Source: CAIXTV01 sp964543995 (GTDB lineage: Bacteria; Bacteroidota; Bacteroidia; Bacteroidales; CAIXTV01). From it: a stretch of DNA of 64,000 nucleotides. Below the pieces are notes generated by a model that saw only the letters and a list, made by a program, of their open reading frames with translations, made no database searches and was not told the DNA's origin. Below, piece by piece: positions 44,812-52,309 of this stretch; the stretch's first letter is position 1; each line of letters begins with the position of its first letter. Position numbers and translations under genes: made by a program. The stretch covers positions 1 to 64,000 of the forward strand of contig CAZJBB010000001.1 of assembly GCA_964543995.1 (NCBI GenBank), given 5' to 3'.

Positions 44812-45140
44812 GAAAGGCTATCATAAAATTGAATACGCAAATTGCAGGATGGCTAACGCAAGATGATCAAGGGTATCATTTTGAGTATGCCAAAGATTAT
44901 TTAAGCCAAAAAGATCCAAGGCCGATAAGTTTAACGCTACCTATACAGGAGGCTGTTTATACATCCAATGTGTTATTCCCTTTTTTTGATGGGTTAATTC
45001 CTGAGGGTTGGTTGTTAGATATTGCCGAAAAAAATTGGAAGTTAAACCCAAGAGACCGCATGGGATTGCTGTTGGTATGCTGCAAAGATTGTATTGGAGC
45101 TGTAAGTGTAGAAGCATTAAAAATGGAGGATACCCCATGA
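44808..45140 (+). CDS. hipS: HipS-like protein (HipA N-terminal subdomain)
   Basis: This 110-residue protein matches only the N-terminal subdomain 1 of HipA kinases: IAGWLTQDDQGYHFEYAKDYLSQKDPRPISLTLPIQEAVYTSNVLFPFFDGLIPEGWLLD, with the PxFxxLxPEG motif. In the characterised HipBST system this separate piece (HipS) is the antitoxin that blocks the HipT kinase, while HipB is the DNA binder. Here it overlaps hipB and the kinase gene by four bases each, the same order. It is a complete small gene, not a frameshifted HipA: its stop and the next ATG overlap and the kinase has its own N-terminal metal-binding motif. Confidence 0.88.
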   Translation: MRKAIIKLNTQIAGWLTQDDQGYHFEYAKDYLSQKDPRPISLTLPIQEAVYTSNVLFPFFDGLIPEGWLLDIAEKNWKLNPRDRMGLLLVCCKDCIGAVSVEALKMEDTP

Positions 45141-46078
45141 AAAGATGTTTATTTTGCTATCAGCCGTTGCTTGAAAAAGAATTGGATTTTCATGCTTCAT
45201 GCTCAAGAAAAATATTTGGACAGTCTTTACCCCCTGCAATGCCATACTTGGAATCTGATTTAGAGTCCATGGCAAAAAAGATTATACAAAGTCAAACCGC
45301 AGTTACCGGTGTACAGGCTAAATTATCGCTTCATATTGGAGGGAAAGACAAGGAAGAAACAGAAAACAAATTTACTATAGTTGGTCTTTGGGGAGGCTAT
45401 ATAATGAAACCTCCTACAGCGTTATATCAACAGCTGCCCGAAGTAGAAGATATAACTATGCATTTGGCTGATTTAAGTAAAATAAAAACGGTTCCACATA
45501 GCCTTATTCGCTTAGCATCAGGAAATCTTGCTTACGTTACTAAAAGAATAGACAGAATAAAAAAAGTCAAGCTTGCCATGGAGGATATGTGCCAATTAAC
45601 CGGACGACTTACGGAAGATAAGTACCATGGCAGCTATGAACAAATTGGCAAAGCCATTCAAAAGTATTCTTCTACACCAGGTTTAGATGTAATGAATTTC
45701 TTTGAGATAGTTTTGTTTTCTTTTTTAACAGGCAATGGGGATATGCACCTAAAAAACTTTTCCTTAATAGAACAAGCGGGATTAGGAATGGTACTATCGC
45801 CGGCCTATGATTTAGTAAATACATCCTTGGTAAATCCTGCCGATGATGAAGAGTTGGCGCTGAATCTTAATGGCAAAAAGAAGAACCTTAAAAAAGAGGA
45901 TTTTACAGCAGCGATGACCACTTTGAAGGTTGAAGTAAAGCAACAGCAAAACATTTTCGCCAAAATGGAAAAAGCAAAACCCAAGTGGATAGAATATATT
46001 GACATCAGTTTTTTAAGTAATGCATTTAAAGAGCAGTACAAGAAAATACTATTAGAAAGATTTGAGAGAATCCATTAG
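45137..46078 (+). CDS. hipT: HipT-like serine/threonine kinase toxin
   Basis: This is a 313-residue HipA-family kinase core without subdomain 1. The ATG at 45137 overlaps the hipS stop. An N-terminal C4-x2-C7 ... H19-x2-C22 set (KRCLFCYQP, DFHASC) looks like a small zinc knuckle. Then come VTGVQAKLSLHI, equivalent to the HipA glycine-rich/regulatory serine loop, catalytic D202-M-H-L-K-N207 (TGNGDMHLKNF) and the metal-binding D225 in SPAYDL. All key kinase residues are intact, so the toxin should be active. HipA kinases phosphorylate aminoacyl-tRNA synthetases (GltX for HipA, TrpS for HipT); the target here is unknown. Its last 45 bases are duplicated upstream of hipB. Confidence 0.9.
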   Translation: MKRCLFCYQPLLEKELDFHASCSRKIFGQSLPPAMPYLESDLESMAKKIIQSQTAVTGVQAKLSLHIGGKDKEETENKFTIVGLWGGYIMKPPTALYQQLPEVEDITMHLADLSKIKTVPHSLIRLASGNLAYVTKRIDRIKKVKLAMEDMCQLTGRLTEDKYHGSYEQIGKAIQKYSSTPGLDVMNFFEIVLFSFLTGNGDMHLKNFSLIEQAGLGMVLSPAYDLVNTSLVNPADDEELALNLNGKKKNLKKEDFTAAMTTLKVEVKQQQNIFAKMEKAKPKWIEYIDISFLSNAFKEQYKKILLERFERIH

Positions 46079-46160
46079 TAATATTCTCTTCCCCAGGACG
46101 GATAGTTTGTAAAAAACATATAGGTATGCGCTAATATTTGCTACATTGGGCTAAGGCTTC
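46033..46160 (+). repeat. Direct repeat copy B: hipT 3' end and downstream
   Basis: This is the partner of 44317-44446. It covers the last 15 codons of hipT, its stop and about 80 bases beyond. Weaker similarity may extend another 30 bases. Copies A and B bracket the whole hipBST operon in direct orientation, 1.7 kb apart. Confidence 0.92.
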
Positions 46161-46222
46161 TAATCCGTTGTATGAACCCTCCGGAAAAATTTCCCTTGTT
46201 CTTTGTTTTCATGGATAATTTG

Positions 46223-46230
46223 TATTTTTG
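46223..46230 (+). promoter_or_regulatory. -7 box (TATTTTTG) of the 46307 gene
   Basis: It fits TAnnTTTG, 76 bases before the chosen ATG at 46307; a TTTG at 46202-46205 gives a 17-base spacer, slightly short for a -33 element. Confidence 0.4.
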
Positions 46231-46306
46231 AAATAGGCATAGCGTTTTGGAAAGGAAGGACTGCTTATGTTGGGCACAAAAAACCTGTAAATTAAAAATC
46301 TCTGAG

Positions 46307-46819
46307 ATGAAAACCCTTTCTAAAATAGTTTTTTTGACATCACTTTCTTTCATTGGCGGCTGTATTTTTATTGGAATTCTTGGCTCGTTACTACCAATCG
46401 AAGTAATAGATGACAACCTAGTTTACTATTATATGGTAATACGGTTTTATGGAATTCCGATTACTATTATTCTTACCCTAACTGGAACCATAAAACAAAA
46501 GGACAAAGCAGGTTTAATAATAGGAAAAATAATTGCGACAATAGCAATGTCAATTTTTTCCCTTTTCATTGTGTTCATGGTTTTGTTCTCAAATATGTGT
46601 GGGTGGACTACTAACAGAGTATTCTTTGAAAACACTCAAAACAAGACAATAAAAATAGTTGAAAGAAATTTTGGGTGCGGGGCAACTGACAGCGGAGAAC
46701 CAGTTTATAAAATTTTTAAGTTAAAAGAAATTACAAAATATTTTATTTGGGTTACTGAAATTGACACTAATCAAATTGATAAAAGCGAATGGACACGAAT
46801 TAACAATAAAACAGAATAA
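46307..46819 (+). CDS. Small membrane protein of unknown function, island cargo
   Basis: This is a 170-residue protein using the ATG at 46307; an upstream ATG at 46247 would add 20 cysteine-rich, non-membrane residues and lies close to the putative promoter. Three hydrophobic segments are seen (near residues 6-30, 42-60 and 70-95), then a C-terminal domain with NRVFFENTQNKTIKIVERNFGCGATDSGEPVYKIFKLKEIT. No family is recognised. It lies between the hipBST repeat and the fic repeat and has no visible partner. Confidence 0.65.
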   Translation: MKTLSKIVFLTSLSFIGGCIFIGILGSLLPIEVIDDNLVYYYMVIRFYGIPITIILTLTGTIKQKDKAGLIIGKIIATIAMSIFSLFIVFMVLFSNMCGWTTNRVFFENTQNKTIKIVERNFGCGATDSGEPVYKIFKLKEITKYFIWVTEIDTNQIDKSEWTRINNKTE

Positions 46820-46958
46820 CATTAATCGTTTAAGACTATTATTTATCCTTTGCCAAAAGTCATAGTCGAAAAGACTCAGTTAAGCCTATGTTTCACCCTA
46901 TTTTAGCAAGTTTCAGAAAATTACAACCGATTCAAAACAGCTATCTTTATAGAAAATC

Positions 46959-47020
46959 AGATTATTTATACATAAGCAGATGGAAGTGTATAGTTTTTTG
47001 CGTTTTCTATACAAAAGGAA
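46959..47020 (+). repeat. Direct repeat copy C: fic promoter/operator
   Basis: 62 bases match 49109-49170 with five substitutions (about 92%) and no gaps. The last 35 bases are identical. It contains the -33 element and the inverted repeat upstream of fic. Confidence 0.92.
46987..47013 (+). promoter_or_regulatory. Operator-like inverted repeat upstream of fic
   Basis: TGTATAG (46987-46993) and CTATACA (47007-47013) form a perfect seven-base inverted repeat with a 13-base spacer. It overlaps the TTTG of the -33 element, the expected place for a repressor. The Fic protein has a C-terminal winged helix that could bind here; that is an inference. Confidence 0.65.
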
Positions 47021-47029
47021 CTATCTTTG
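46997..47029 (+). promoter_or_regulatory. Promoter of fic
   Basis: TTTG (46997-47000), a 21-base spacer and TATCTTTG (47022-47029) match the Bacteroidota consensus well. The ATG is 28 bases downstream. The -33 half lies in the duplicated repeat, while the -7 box lies just outside it. Confidence 0.7.
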
Positions 47030-47056
47030 CATAGACTTTTTTAAAATGCATACAGA

Positions 47057-48127
47057 ATGACTACTTGGAAATTATCAGAATTGCCATTAAAGATTGACTT
47101 GGAGACGAAAAAAGTATTAAAAGCTTTACCTTCAGCTCATGCAGCATTGGCAGAGCTGAAAGGAATTGCGTCGACTATTCCCAATCAATCTATTTTAATT
47201 AATACGCTAGGATTGCAAGAAGCTAAGGATAGTTCTGCTATTGAAAATATTATTACCACCCATGATGATTTATATAAGTCTGAATTGCATTTGAATACAT
47301 TTAAATCATTGGAAGCAAAAGAAGTTCAGAATTATATTTCAGCATCAAAAAAAGGGTTTGAACTTATTAAAAAAACAGGATTATTGACTAACAATACCAT
47401 TTTACAAATTCAAGAAATATTGGAGGATAATAAAGCAGGTTTTAGAAGATTGCCCGGGACTGCATTGAAAAATGCTGCAACCGGTGAAACTATTTATACT
47501 CCACCACAAGAATATGATGAAATTATAAGACTTATGGCTAATCTTGAACGATATATTAATGATTCAGGAATGCATGAATGCGACCCATTAATAAAAATGG
47601 TCATAATTCATTTTCAATTTGAAAGTATTCACCCATTTTATGATGGAAATGGAAGGTCTGGCAGGATAATAAATATACTTTACTTGATATTGGAGAAATT
47701 GCAAAGCTTACCCATTTTATATTTAAGTAATTATATTATCAGAAACAAATCTGACTACTATAGATTTTTACAAAAAGTGAGAGAAGAAAATTTGTGGGAA
47801 GATTGGATCTTGTTTATGATTAAAGGAGTGGAAGAAATCGCAAAAGAAACCATTGAGCTTATCATTAAAATCAAGAGTTTAATGCTTGATTACAAGCACC
47901 GATTAAGAGATCATTACAAATTTTATAGTCAAGACTTGTTGAATAACCTATTTAAACATCCTTTTACCAAGATTGAATTTATTGTAAATGATTTAGGCGT
48001 ATCAAGGCTCACAGCAGCTAATTATTTGAATACTTTGGCTAAGGATAAGATGCTAAGGAAAAACAAATTAGGAACTGGAAATTATTACATCAACGAAGCA
48101 TTATTTGAATTATTAATCAAACGATAA
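47057..48127 (+). CDS. Fic-domain AMP-transferase with winged-helix C terminus
   Basis: This 356-residue Fic protein would transfer AMP (or another phosphate-containing group) to a protein hydroxyl. The Fic motif HPFYDGNGRSGR (residues 192-203) is intact with the catalytic His192. The N-terminal inhibitory motif S59-x3-E63-N64 (SSAIEN) sits in a helix before the Fic core, making this a self-inhibited class II Fic. A flap region ATGETIYTPPQ is near residue 155. The last ~70 residues form a winged-helix domain (VNDLGVSRLTAANYLNTLAKDKMLRKNKLGTGNYYI). Such proteins may be toxins or signalling enzymes that sense ATP and regulate their own gene; there is no separate antitoxin gene here. Confidence 0.93.
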   Translation: MTTWKLSELPLKIDLETKKVLKALPSAHAALAELKGIASTIPNQSILINTLGLQEAKDSSAIENIITTHDDLYKSELHLNTFKSLEAKEVQNYISASKKGFELIKKTGLLTNNTILQIQEILEDNKAGFRRLPGTALKNAATGETIYTPPQEYDEIIRLMANLERYINDSGMHECDPLIKMVIIHFQFESIHPFYDGNGRSGRIINILYLILEKLQSLPILYLSNYIIRNKSDYYRFLQKVREENLWEDWILFMIKGVEEIAKETIELIIKIKSLMLDYKHRLRDHYKFYSQDLLNNLFKHPFTKIEFIVNDLGVSRLTAANYLNTLAKDKMLRKNKLGTGNYYINEALFELLIKR

Positions 48128-48132
48128 AAAGT

Positions 48133-48279
48133 ATGATCCAAGAAAGATGGCATAGCTTAGCGCTGATTTTACCAATGTCAAAATATTTTTTGTTTCGCTA
48201 CTTTCTGAATTTTAAGCTCAAAACGAACAGAGAGTTTGCCAAGATGTGCGATAGCCTTGGACTTTTGGAACGCTGCTAG
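48133..48279 (+). CDS. Possible 48-residue ORF
   Basis: This is an ATG frame five bases after the fic stop, ending in CDSLGLLERC. The composition is acceptable (basic, FRYFLNFKLK) but there is no recognised family or clear ribosome site. It may be a fragment of a decayed gene in the spacer. Confidence 0.2.
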   Translation: MIQERWHSLALILPMSKYFLFRYFLNFKLKTNREFAKMCDSLGLLERC

Positions 48280-48309
48280 TCATCGAGCCTGTCCTATATA
48301 AACTGCAAA

Positions 48310-49008
48310 ATGATAATGATTACAAACATTTATAAGATTATTCGGAATTATATATATCATCATATTGAAATCTTTATGATTATTTTCTCGTTTTTGTCAT
48401 TTATGGGAGAATGGTCTTTAATTTCCATTGCCTTTTTTATATGGAACTTTTTTAATAGAAAAGCTTATTTGAAATCCAGTTTTATCTTTTTTACCATCGC
48501 CGTTTTAATAAATATTCTGCACATAGTAACCCTACCATGGTCTGATAAAGTTCAGAGAGAATGGGAAAGACAGGGTTATGATGAAAATTTCAAAGAATTC
48601 ACTCAAAGTAATTTAAACATATTGGCAAGACAAATTGAGGAGTTCAAACTAAGGAAAGGCTTTTATCCTGTAGCCCTTGAAAGGCTCAGTGAAATGGAAG
48701 ACAAATTGATTTTCTGTACTGACCTTTCATATAGAATGAAACGAGAAGATGGCCAAGTAGATGGAGTTTTATTTTTCTATGAAAAAATTAACAATGATAA
48801 ATTTTATTTATCTGCAATTGGTAAAGATGGAATAGGTATGACAGAAGATGATATAATTCCTGAAATTTTTCATTATGAAGAAAAAAATACCGGATTAACA
48901 AGATACAAACTTAGACCCATAACTAGAAGAGATAATGAGCATGGATTTTATGACACGGTTAAAAAAATTAACCCTCCTTGTAATCAAGTAGATGGATTGG
49001 TTTATTAA
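48310..49008 (+). CDS. Membrane-anchored protein with GspG-like C-terminal domain
   Basis: This is a 232-residue protein. The N terminus has two or three hydrophobic segments (near residues 15-35, 38-50 and 58-76). After residue ~95 comes a soluble domain: NLNILARQIEEFKLRKGFYPVALERLSEME... then FYLSAIGKDGIGMTEDDIIPEI. The combination of helix, GFYPxxLExL and SAxGxDGxxxTEDDI matches the calcium-binding C-terminal part of GspG-type major pseudopilins, but there is no prepilin peptidase site, so it is not a pseudopilin itself. It sits with fic inside the C/D repeat pair; any link to Fic is unproven. Confidence 0.65.
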   Translation: MIMITNIYKIIRNYIYHHIEIFMIIFSFLSFMGEWSLISIAFFIWNFFNRKAYLKSSFIFFTIAVLINILHIVTLPWSDKVQREWERQGYDENFKEFTQSNLNILARQIEEFKLRKGFYPVALERLSEMEDKLIFCTDLSYRMKREDGQVDGVLFFYEKINNDKFYLSAIGKDGIGMTEDDIIPEIFHYEEKNTGLTRYKLRPITRRDNEHGFYDTVKKINPPCNQVDGLVY

Positions 49009-49108
49009 AGATGATAGGGTGCGCGATTAACCCACCTACTGCAGTTTATCTTTTATTGCAGTATGTTTTGAGCACCGCTTTCACAAAAATAAATTATCCA
49101 TAGAATTA

Positions 49109-49170
49109 AGATTTTCTATACATAAGCAGGCGGAAATGTATAGTTTTTTGCGTTTTCTATACAAAAGGAA
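49109..49170 (+). repeat. Direct repeat copy D: orphan fic operator upstream of radA
   Basis: This is the partner of 46959-47020. The inverted repeat TGTATAG-N13-CTATACA (49137-49163) is fully conserved, but the -7 box that follows in copy C is replaced by unrelated sequence, so no fic-type promoter remains. It ends 98 bases before the radA start codon. Confidence 0.92.
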
Positions 49171-49268
49171 GTGCATCATGGATTTTATTCATAATACCTG
49201 AATAGAGAATTTAGAACGGACGGCTAGCCGGAAAATTTGTATTTTTAACGTCCAATTAAAGCATCATC

Positions 49269-50636
49269 ATGGCAAAGTCGAAAACGGTTTTTTATTGTCA
49301 AAATTGCGGTACGCAGTCCTCTACCTGGTTAGGGAAATGTCCTTCGTGCAGCCAATGGAACACTTTTGTGGAAGAAATTATTCAAAGAGCCGATTCAGGA
49401 AAATCATCGGGTTTATCCGGTTTTGAAAAAGCAGCCAAGCCCATTTCTGTTAGCGAAATCAATCTGAGTGACGAACCCCGCATTTCCTCAAACAATCAGG
49501 AACTCGACCGTGTATTGGGTGGAGGCATTGTCTCCGGCTCATTAATTCTGATTGGGGGTGAACCGGGAATCGGGAAATCGACCTTGATGCTTCAGGTAGC
49601 TTTAAACATAAAAGGTATTAAAGTACTTTACATTACCGGCGAAGAAAGTGAACAGCAAATAAAAATGCGTGCGGAACGCATTGGAATGCACAATAAGGAA
49701 TGCTATATTCTTACCGAAACCTTTACACAGAATATTTTTCAACAGATTGAGCAATTGCAACCGAATATGATTGTGGTCGATTCCATTCAAACACTTCACA
49801 CCCAAGTAATTGATTCCTCGGCGGGGAGTATATCGCAAATAAGGGAATGTGCAGCTGAACTTCAACGTTTTTCGAAATTGACCAACATCCCTGTTTTTCT
49901 AATTGGGCATATCACCAAAGAAGGTACGCTTGCAGGGCCTAAAATATTGGAACACATGGTGGATACGGTACTTCAGTTCGAAGGGGACAGGAACCACGGA
50001 TATCGCATTTTACGCTCGGTGAAAAACCGTTTCGGATCTACCTCCGAATTGGGGATTTTCGAGATGCAATCGACGGGATTAAGAGAAGTCTCCAATCCTT
50101 CAGAGATTTTGTTATCGCAACGGGATGAAAATCTCAGTGGAATTGCCATTGCCGCCATGGTGGAAGGACTGCGTCCCATGCTGGTAGAGACACAAGCTTT
50201 GGTGAGTTCAACCGCATACAGCACGCCTCAACGTTCTGCTACCGGATTTGATTTAAGGCGACTGGGGATGTTGTTGGCCGTGTTAGAGAAAAGATGCGGG
50301 TTTAAATTGGGAGCCAAAGATGTTTTCCTGAATATTGCGGGCGGACTTAGGGTAGATGATCCGGCTATCGACTTAGCAGTGGTTTGTGCGGTCTTATCAT
50401 CGAGTGAAAATATAGCCATTGATGCAAAGACTTGTTTAGCTGCAGAAGTGGGATTGTCAGGAGAAATCCGTCCGGTGACCCGCATCGAACAAAGAATCTC
50501 AGAAGCCGAAAAGCTTGGATTCGAACAAATTATCATTTCTTCTTACAATATGAAAGGACTGGATGTTAAAAATAAATCCATCCTATTGCGACCTGTTAAG
50601 AAAATTGAGGATGTGTTTGGTTTATTGTTTGGATAA
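49269..50636 (+). CDS. radA: DNA repair protein RadA
   Basis: This 455-residue RecA-like helicase promotes branch migration during recombinational repair. It has an N-terminal zinc finger C-x2-C ... C-x2-C (CQNCGTQSSTWLGKCPSCSQW, residues ~9-30), Walker A GGEPGIGKST (~97-106), the RadA-specific KNRFGSTSELGIFEM motif near residue 253, and a Lon-like C-terminal domain (~290-455). Complete and normal. It directly follows the accessory island; in relatives it is often close to panC-panD and the flippase gene. Confidence 0.96.
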   Translation: MAKSKTVFYCQNCGTQSSTWLGKCPSCSQWNTFVEEIIQRADSGKSSGLSGFEKAAKPISVSEINLSDEPRISSNNQELDRVLGGGIVSGSLILIGGEPGIGKSTLMLQVALNIKGIKVLYITGEESEQQIKMRAERIGMHNKECYILTETFTQNIFQQIEQLQPNMIVVDSIQTLHTQVIDSSAGSISQIRECAAELQRFSKLTNIPVFLIGHITKEGTLAGPKILEHMVDTVLQFEGDRNHGYRILRSVKNRFGSTSELGIFEMQSTGLREVSNPSEILLSQRDENLSGIAIAAMVEGLRPMLVETQALVSSTAYSTPQRSATGFDLRRLGMLLAVLEKRCGFKLGAKDVFLNIAGGLRVDDPAIDLAVVCAVLSSSENIAIDAKTCLAAEVGLSGEIRPVTRIEQRISEAEKLGFEQIIISSYNMKGLDVKNKSILLRPVKKIEDVFGLLFG

Positions 50637-50650
50637 CACTGAAAAATAAG

Positions 50651-52246
50651 CTAATGCACTACATAAACCGTATCCGGTTTGCATTTTTTTACTTCAAACC
50701 AATGTAGTCTGGTTTTTTCATTTAAACCGGCCCAATAAACATCGAACCCCACAGGAGCGGTTGCAGAGTATCCGTTTACTGCAGTCAAGTTTAAGGATTG
50801 CGTCGCCAACATAGCATCAATTTGGTACACCAATGGATCCAATTCAATTTTAGCCGGTTCGTAGGAAACTATGGACTTTGGAGGGAAAGAACGCATTTTC
50901 AACATTACATCATTAACCCTATTTTGCGCCATGGATTTTTCGGTACGACAAAGGGGTTCGGCAAAATTGAAATTGTCCCCCATAAATACTCCGGCAAGAA
51001 AAACAAAAACCAAGGCTGAGCTTAGATTTTTCTTTTTAAGCAAAAGTTGAGTGAAAAAAGTGATGATGATTGCAAAGAAGATTAATTCGATGTTGATAAT
51101 TCGGGTTAAAGAACGCAAGGAGCCATATCCCGGTAAATAGAAAATTAAGCTGTATAAAGAAAATTGCTGAATTCTCAAAAACAGTAAAAAAGTAATCAAT
51201 CCTGAAATTAAAAGCACTTTTACGTTGATGTCCAGCTGAAAGAAAGAGACTTTTGTTTTACATATTCCTTTGTAAATAGCTAAGGAAAGAAAAAGGACGA
51301 TAGAAATGGAAACCATTCCTCCTAAATAAAGCTGATGGTCCCACCATGCAGGGTTGCCTTTTCCAAAGTCGGAAATAAAATCCCAAAATAAGGTACCTTT
51401 AGGACAAGAAAAATATGAAGAAACAGAAGGCAAAGTGCCAAAAATTTCATGATAATTCTTCAAACCGGTTTCCTGAGCCCGTTTAATATAGGGAATCAAC
51501 AGAGGAAGCAGTAATAAAACATTGAGGATGATGGAGGTGGTGATAAAAGAAACCCATTTCAAGTTTTTGAGTCTTTCTTTCAGTAACTCCCATTTGACTA
51601 TAAAAATGATGAGAAAAATAATCATGAGGGGAATCATCAGCATAAATCCAAGATAGATACCACAATATAATTGGTATGAAGCAAAGAGAAGGGCCGCAAA
51701 GAAATATTTGGGTTGTAAATTTTCAAGAAACAAGCTTGCCATCCACAAAGCCAAGGGAATAGGAAAACGAGGGAAGGTTTGCGCATGAGGCATTTGGGTT
51801 TGAAGCGACATGGAAAAAGCAAAAACCATTGCGCCTAAAGCTGCAGCATATTGATTCCGAAAAAGACGCTTTAAAAATAGATAAGAACAAGCATAGTTTA
51901 GCACTGCCATGAGCACAAACCAACTCTGGAAAGAAGTTTCTCTGCTAAAACTCATCCATCGAAAAAGAGAATACAAGGGTGCAGCTCCTAAAAGATTATC
52001 GGAATAAGAAATTACGTTGGCTTCAGGATACATGAAAGGGGCACTCCAAAAATCACCCACTTGGCCGGTAAAAAATTTGTGAGCATGTTCAAGCAAATAC
52101 ATATTAAAGCGGCCATCACCCAAATCGCCAGGGAAATAGGAAAAGCCAAACCCGGTAATATTAAAAACGGTAAATATTAAGCCCAAGGCAAGCCCAAAAA
52201 GAAAAGGCCAAGAATTATAGATATACCGAATCATTGCTTTATTCAT
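50651..52246 (-). CDS. Polytopic membrane protein, GT-C glycosyltransferase-like
   Basis: This 531-residue protein has about 11-12 membrane helices and a ~110-residue soluble C-terminal part. The first periplasmic loop carries FPGDLGDGRFNMYLLEH, with a D-x2-D pattern in the position of the catalytic acidic residues of GT-C enzymes, followed by a conserved-looking APFMYPEANVISYSDNLLG. This architecture fits lipid-linked sugar transferases of the GT-C type; donor and acceptor are unknown. It is convergent with radA (14 bases between stops) and stands alone. Confidence 0.65.
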   Translation of the reverse strand: MNKAMIRYIYNSWPFLFGLALGLIFTVFNITGFGFSYFPGDLGDGRFNMYLLEHAHKFFTGQVGDFWSAPFMYPEANVISYSDNLLGAAPLYSLFRWMSFSRETSFQSWFVLMAVLNYACSYLFLKRLFRNQYAAALGAMVFAFSMSLQTQMPHAQTFPRFPIPLALWMASLFLENLQPKYFFAALLFASYQLYCGIYLGFMLMIPLMIIFLIIFIVKWELLKERLKNLKWVSFITTSIILNVLLLLPLLIPYIKRAQETGLKNYHEIFGTLPSVSSYFSCPKGTLFWDFISDFGKGNPAWWDHQLYLGGMVSISIVLFLSLAIYKGICKTKVSFFQLDINVKVLLISGLITFLLFLRIQQFSLYSLIFYLPGYGSLRSLTRIINIELIFFAIIITFFTQLLLKKKNLSSALVFVFLAGVFMGDNFNFAEPLCRTEKSMAQNRVNDVMLKMRSFPPKSIVSYEPAKIELDPLVYQIDAMLATQSLNLTAVNGYSATAPVGFDVYWAGLNEKTRLHWFEVKKCKPDTVYVVH

Positions 52247-52309
52247 ACATAGGAAATGATGCCCTTTAGGGAATCAGGCAAATTTACAAATATTATTCAA
52301 TTCGGTATT

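Noticed and set aside
44808..46078. hipS and hipT as one frameshifted hipA
   Set aside because: hipS ends at a clean domain border, the overlap is ATGA, and the kinase ORF starts with its own Cys/His motif; this matches the known split HipBST layout.
44117..49268. Transposase or integrase inside the island
   Set aside because: I looked for DDE, tyrosine or serine recombinase motifs and terminal inverted repeats around the island and found none; only module-specific direct repeats are present.
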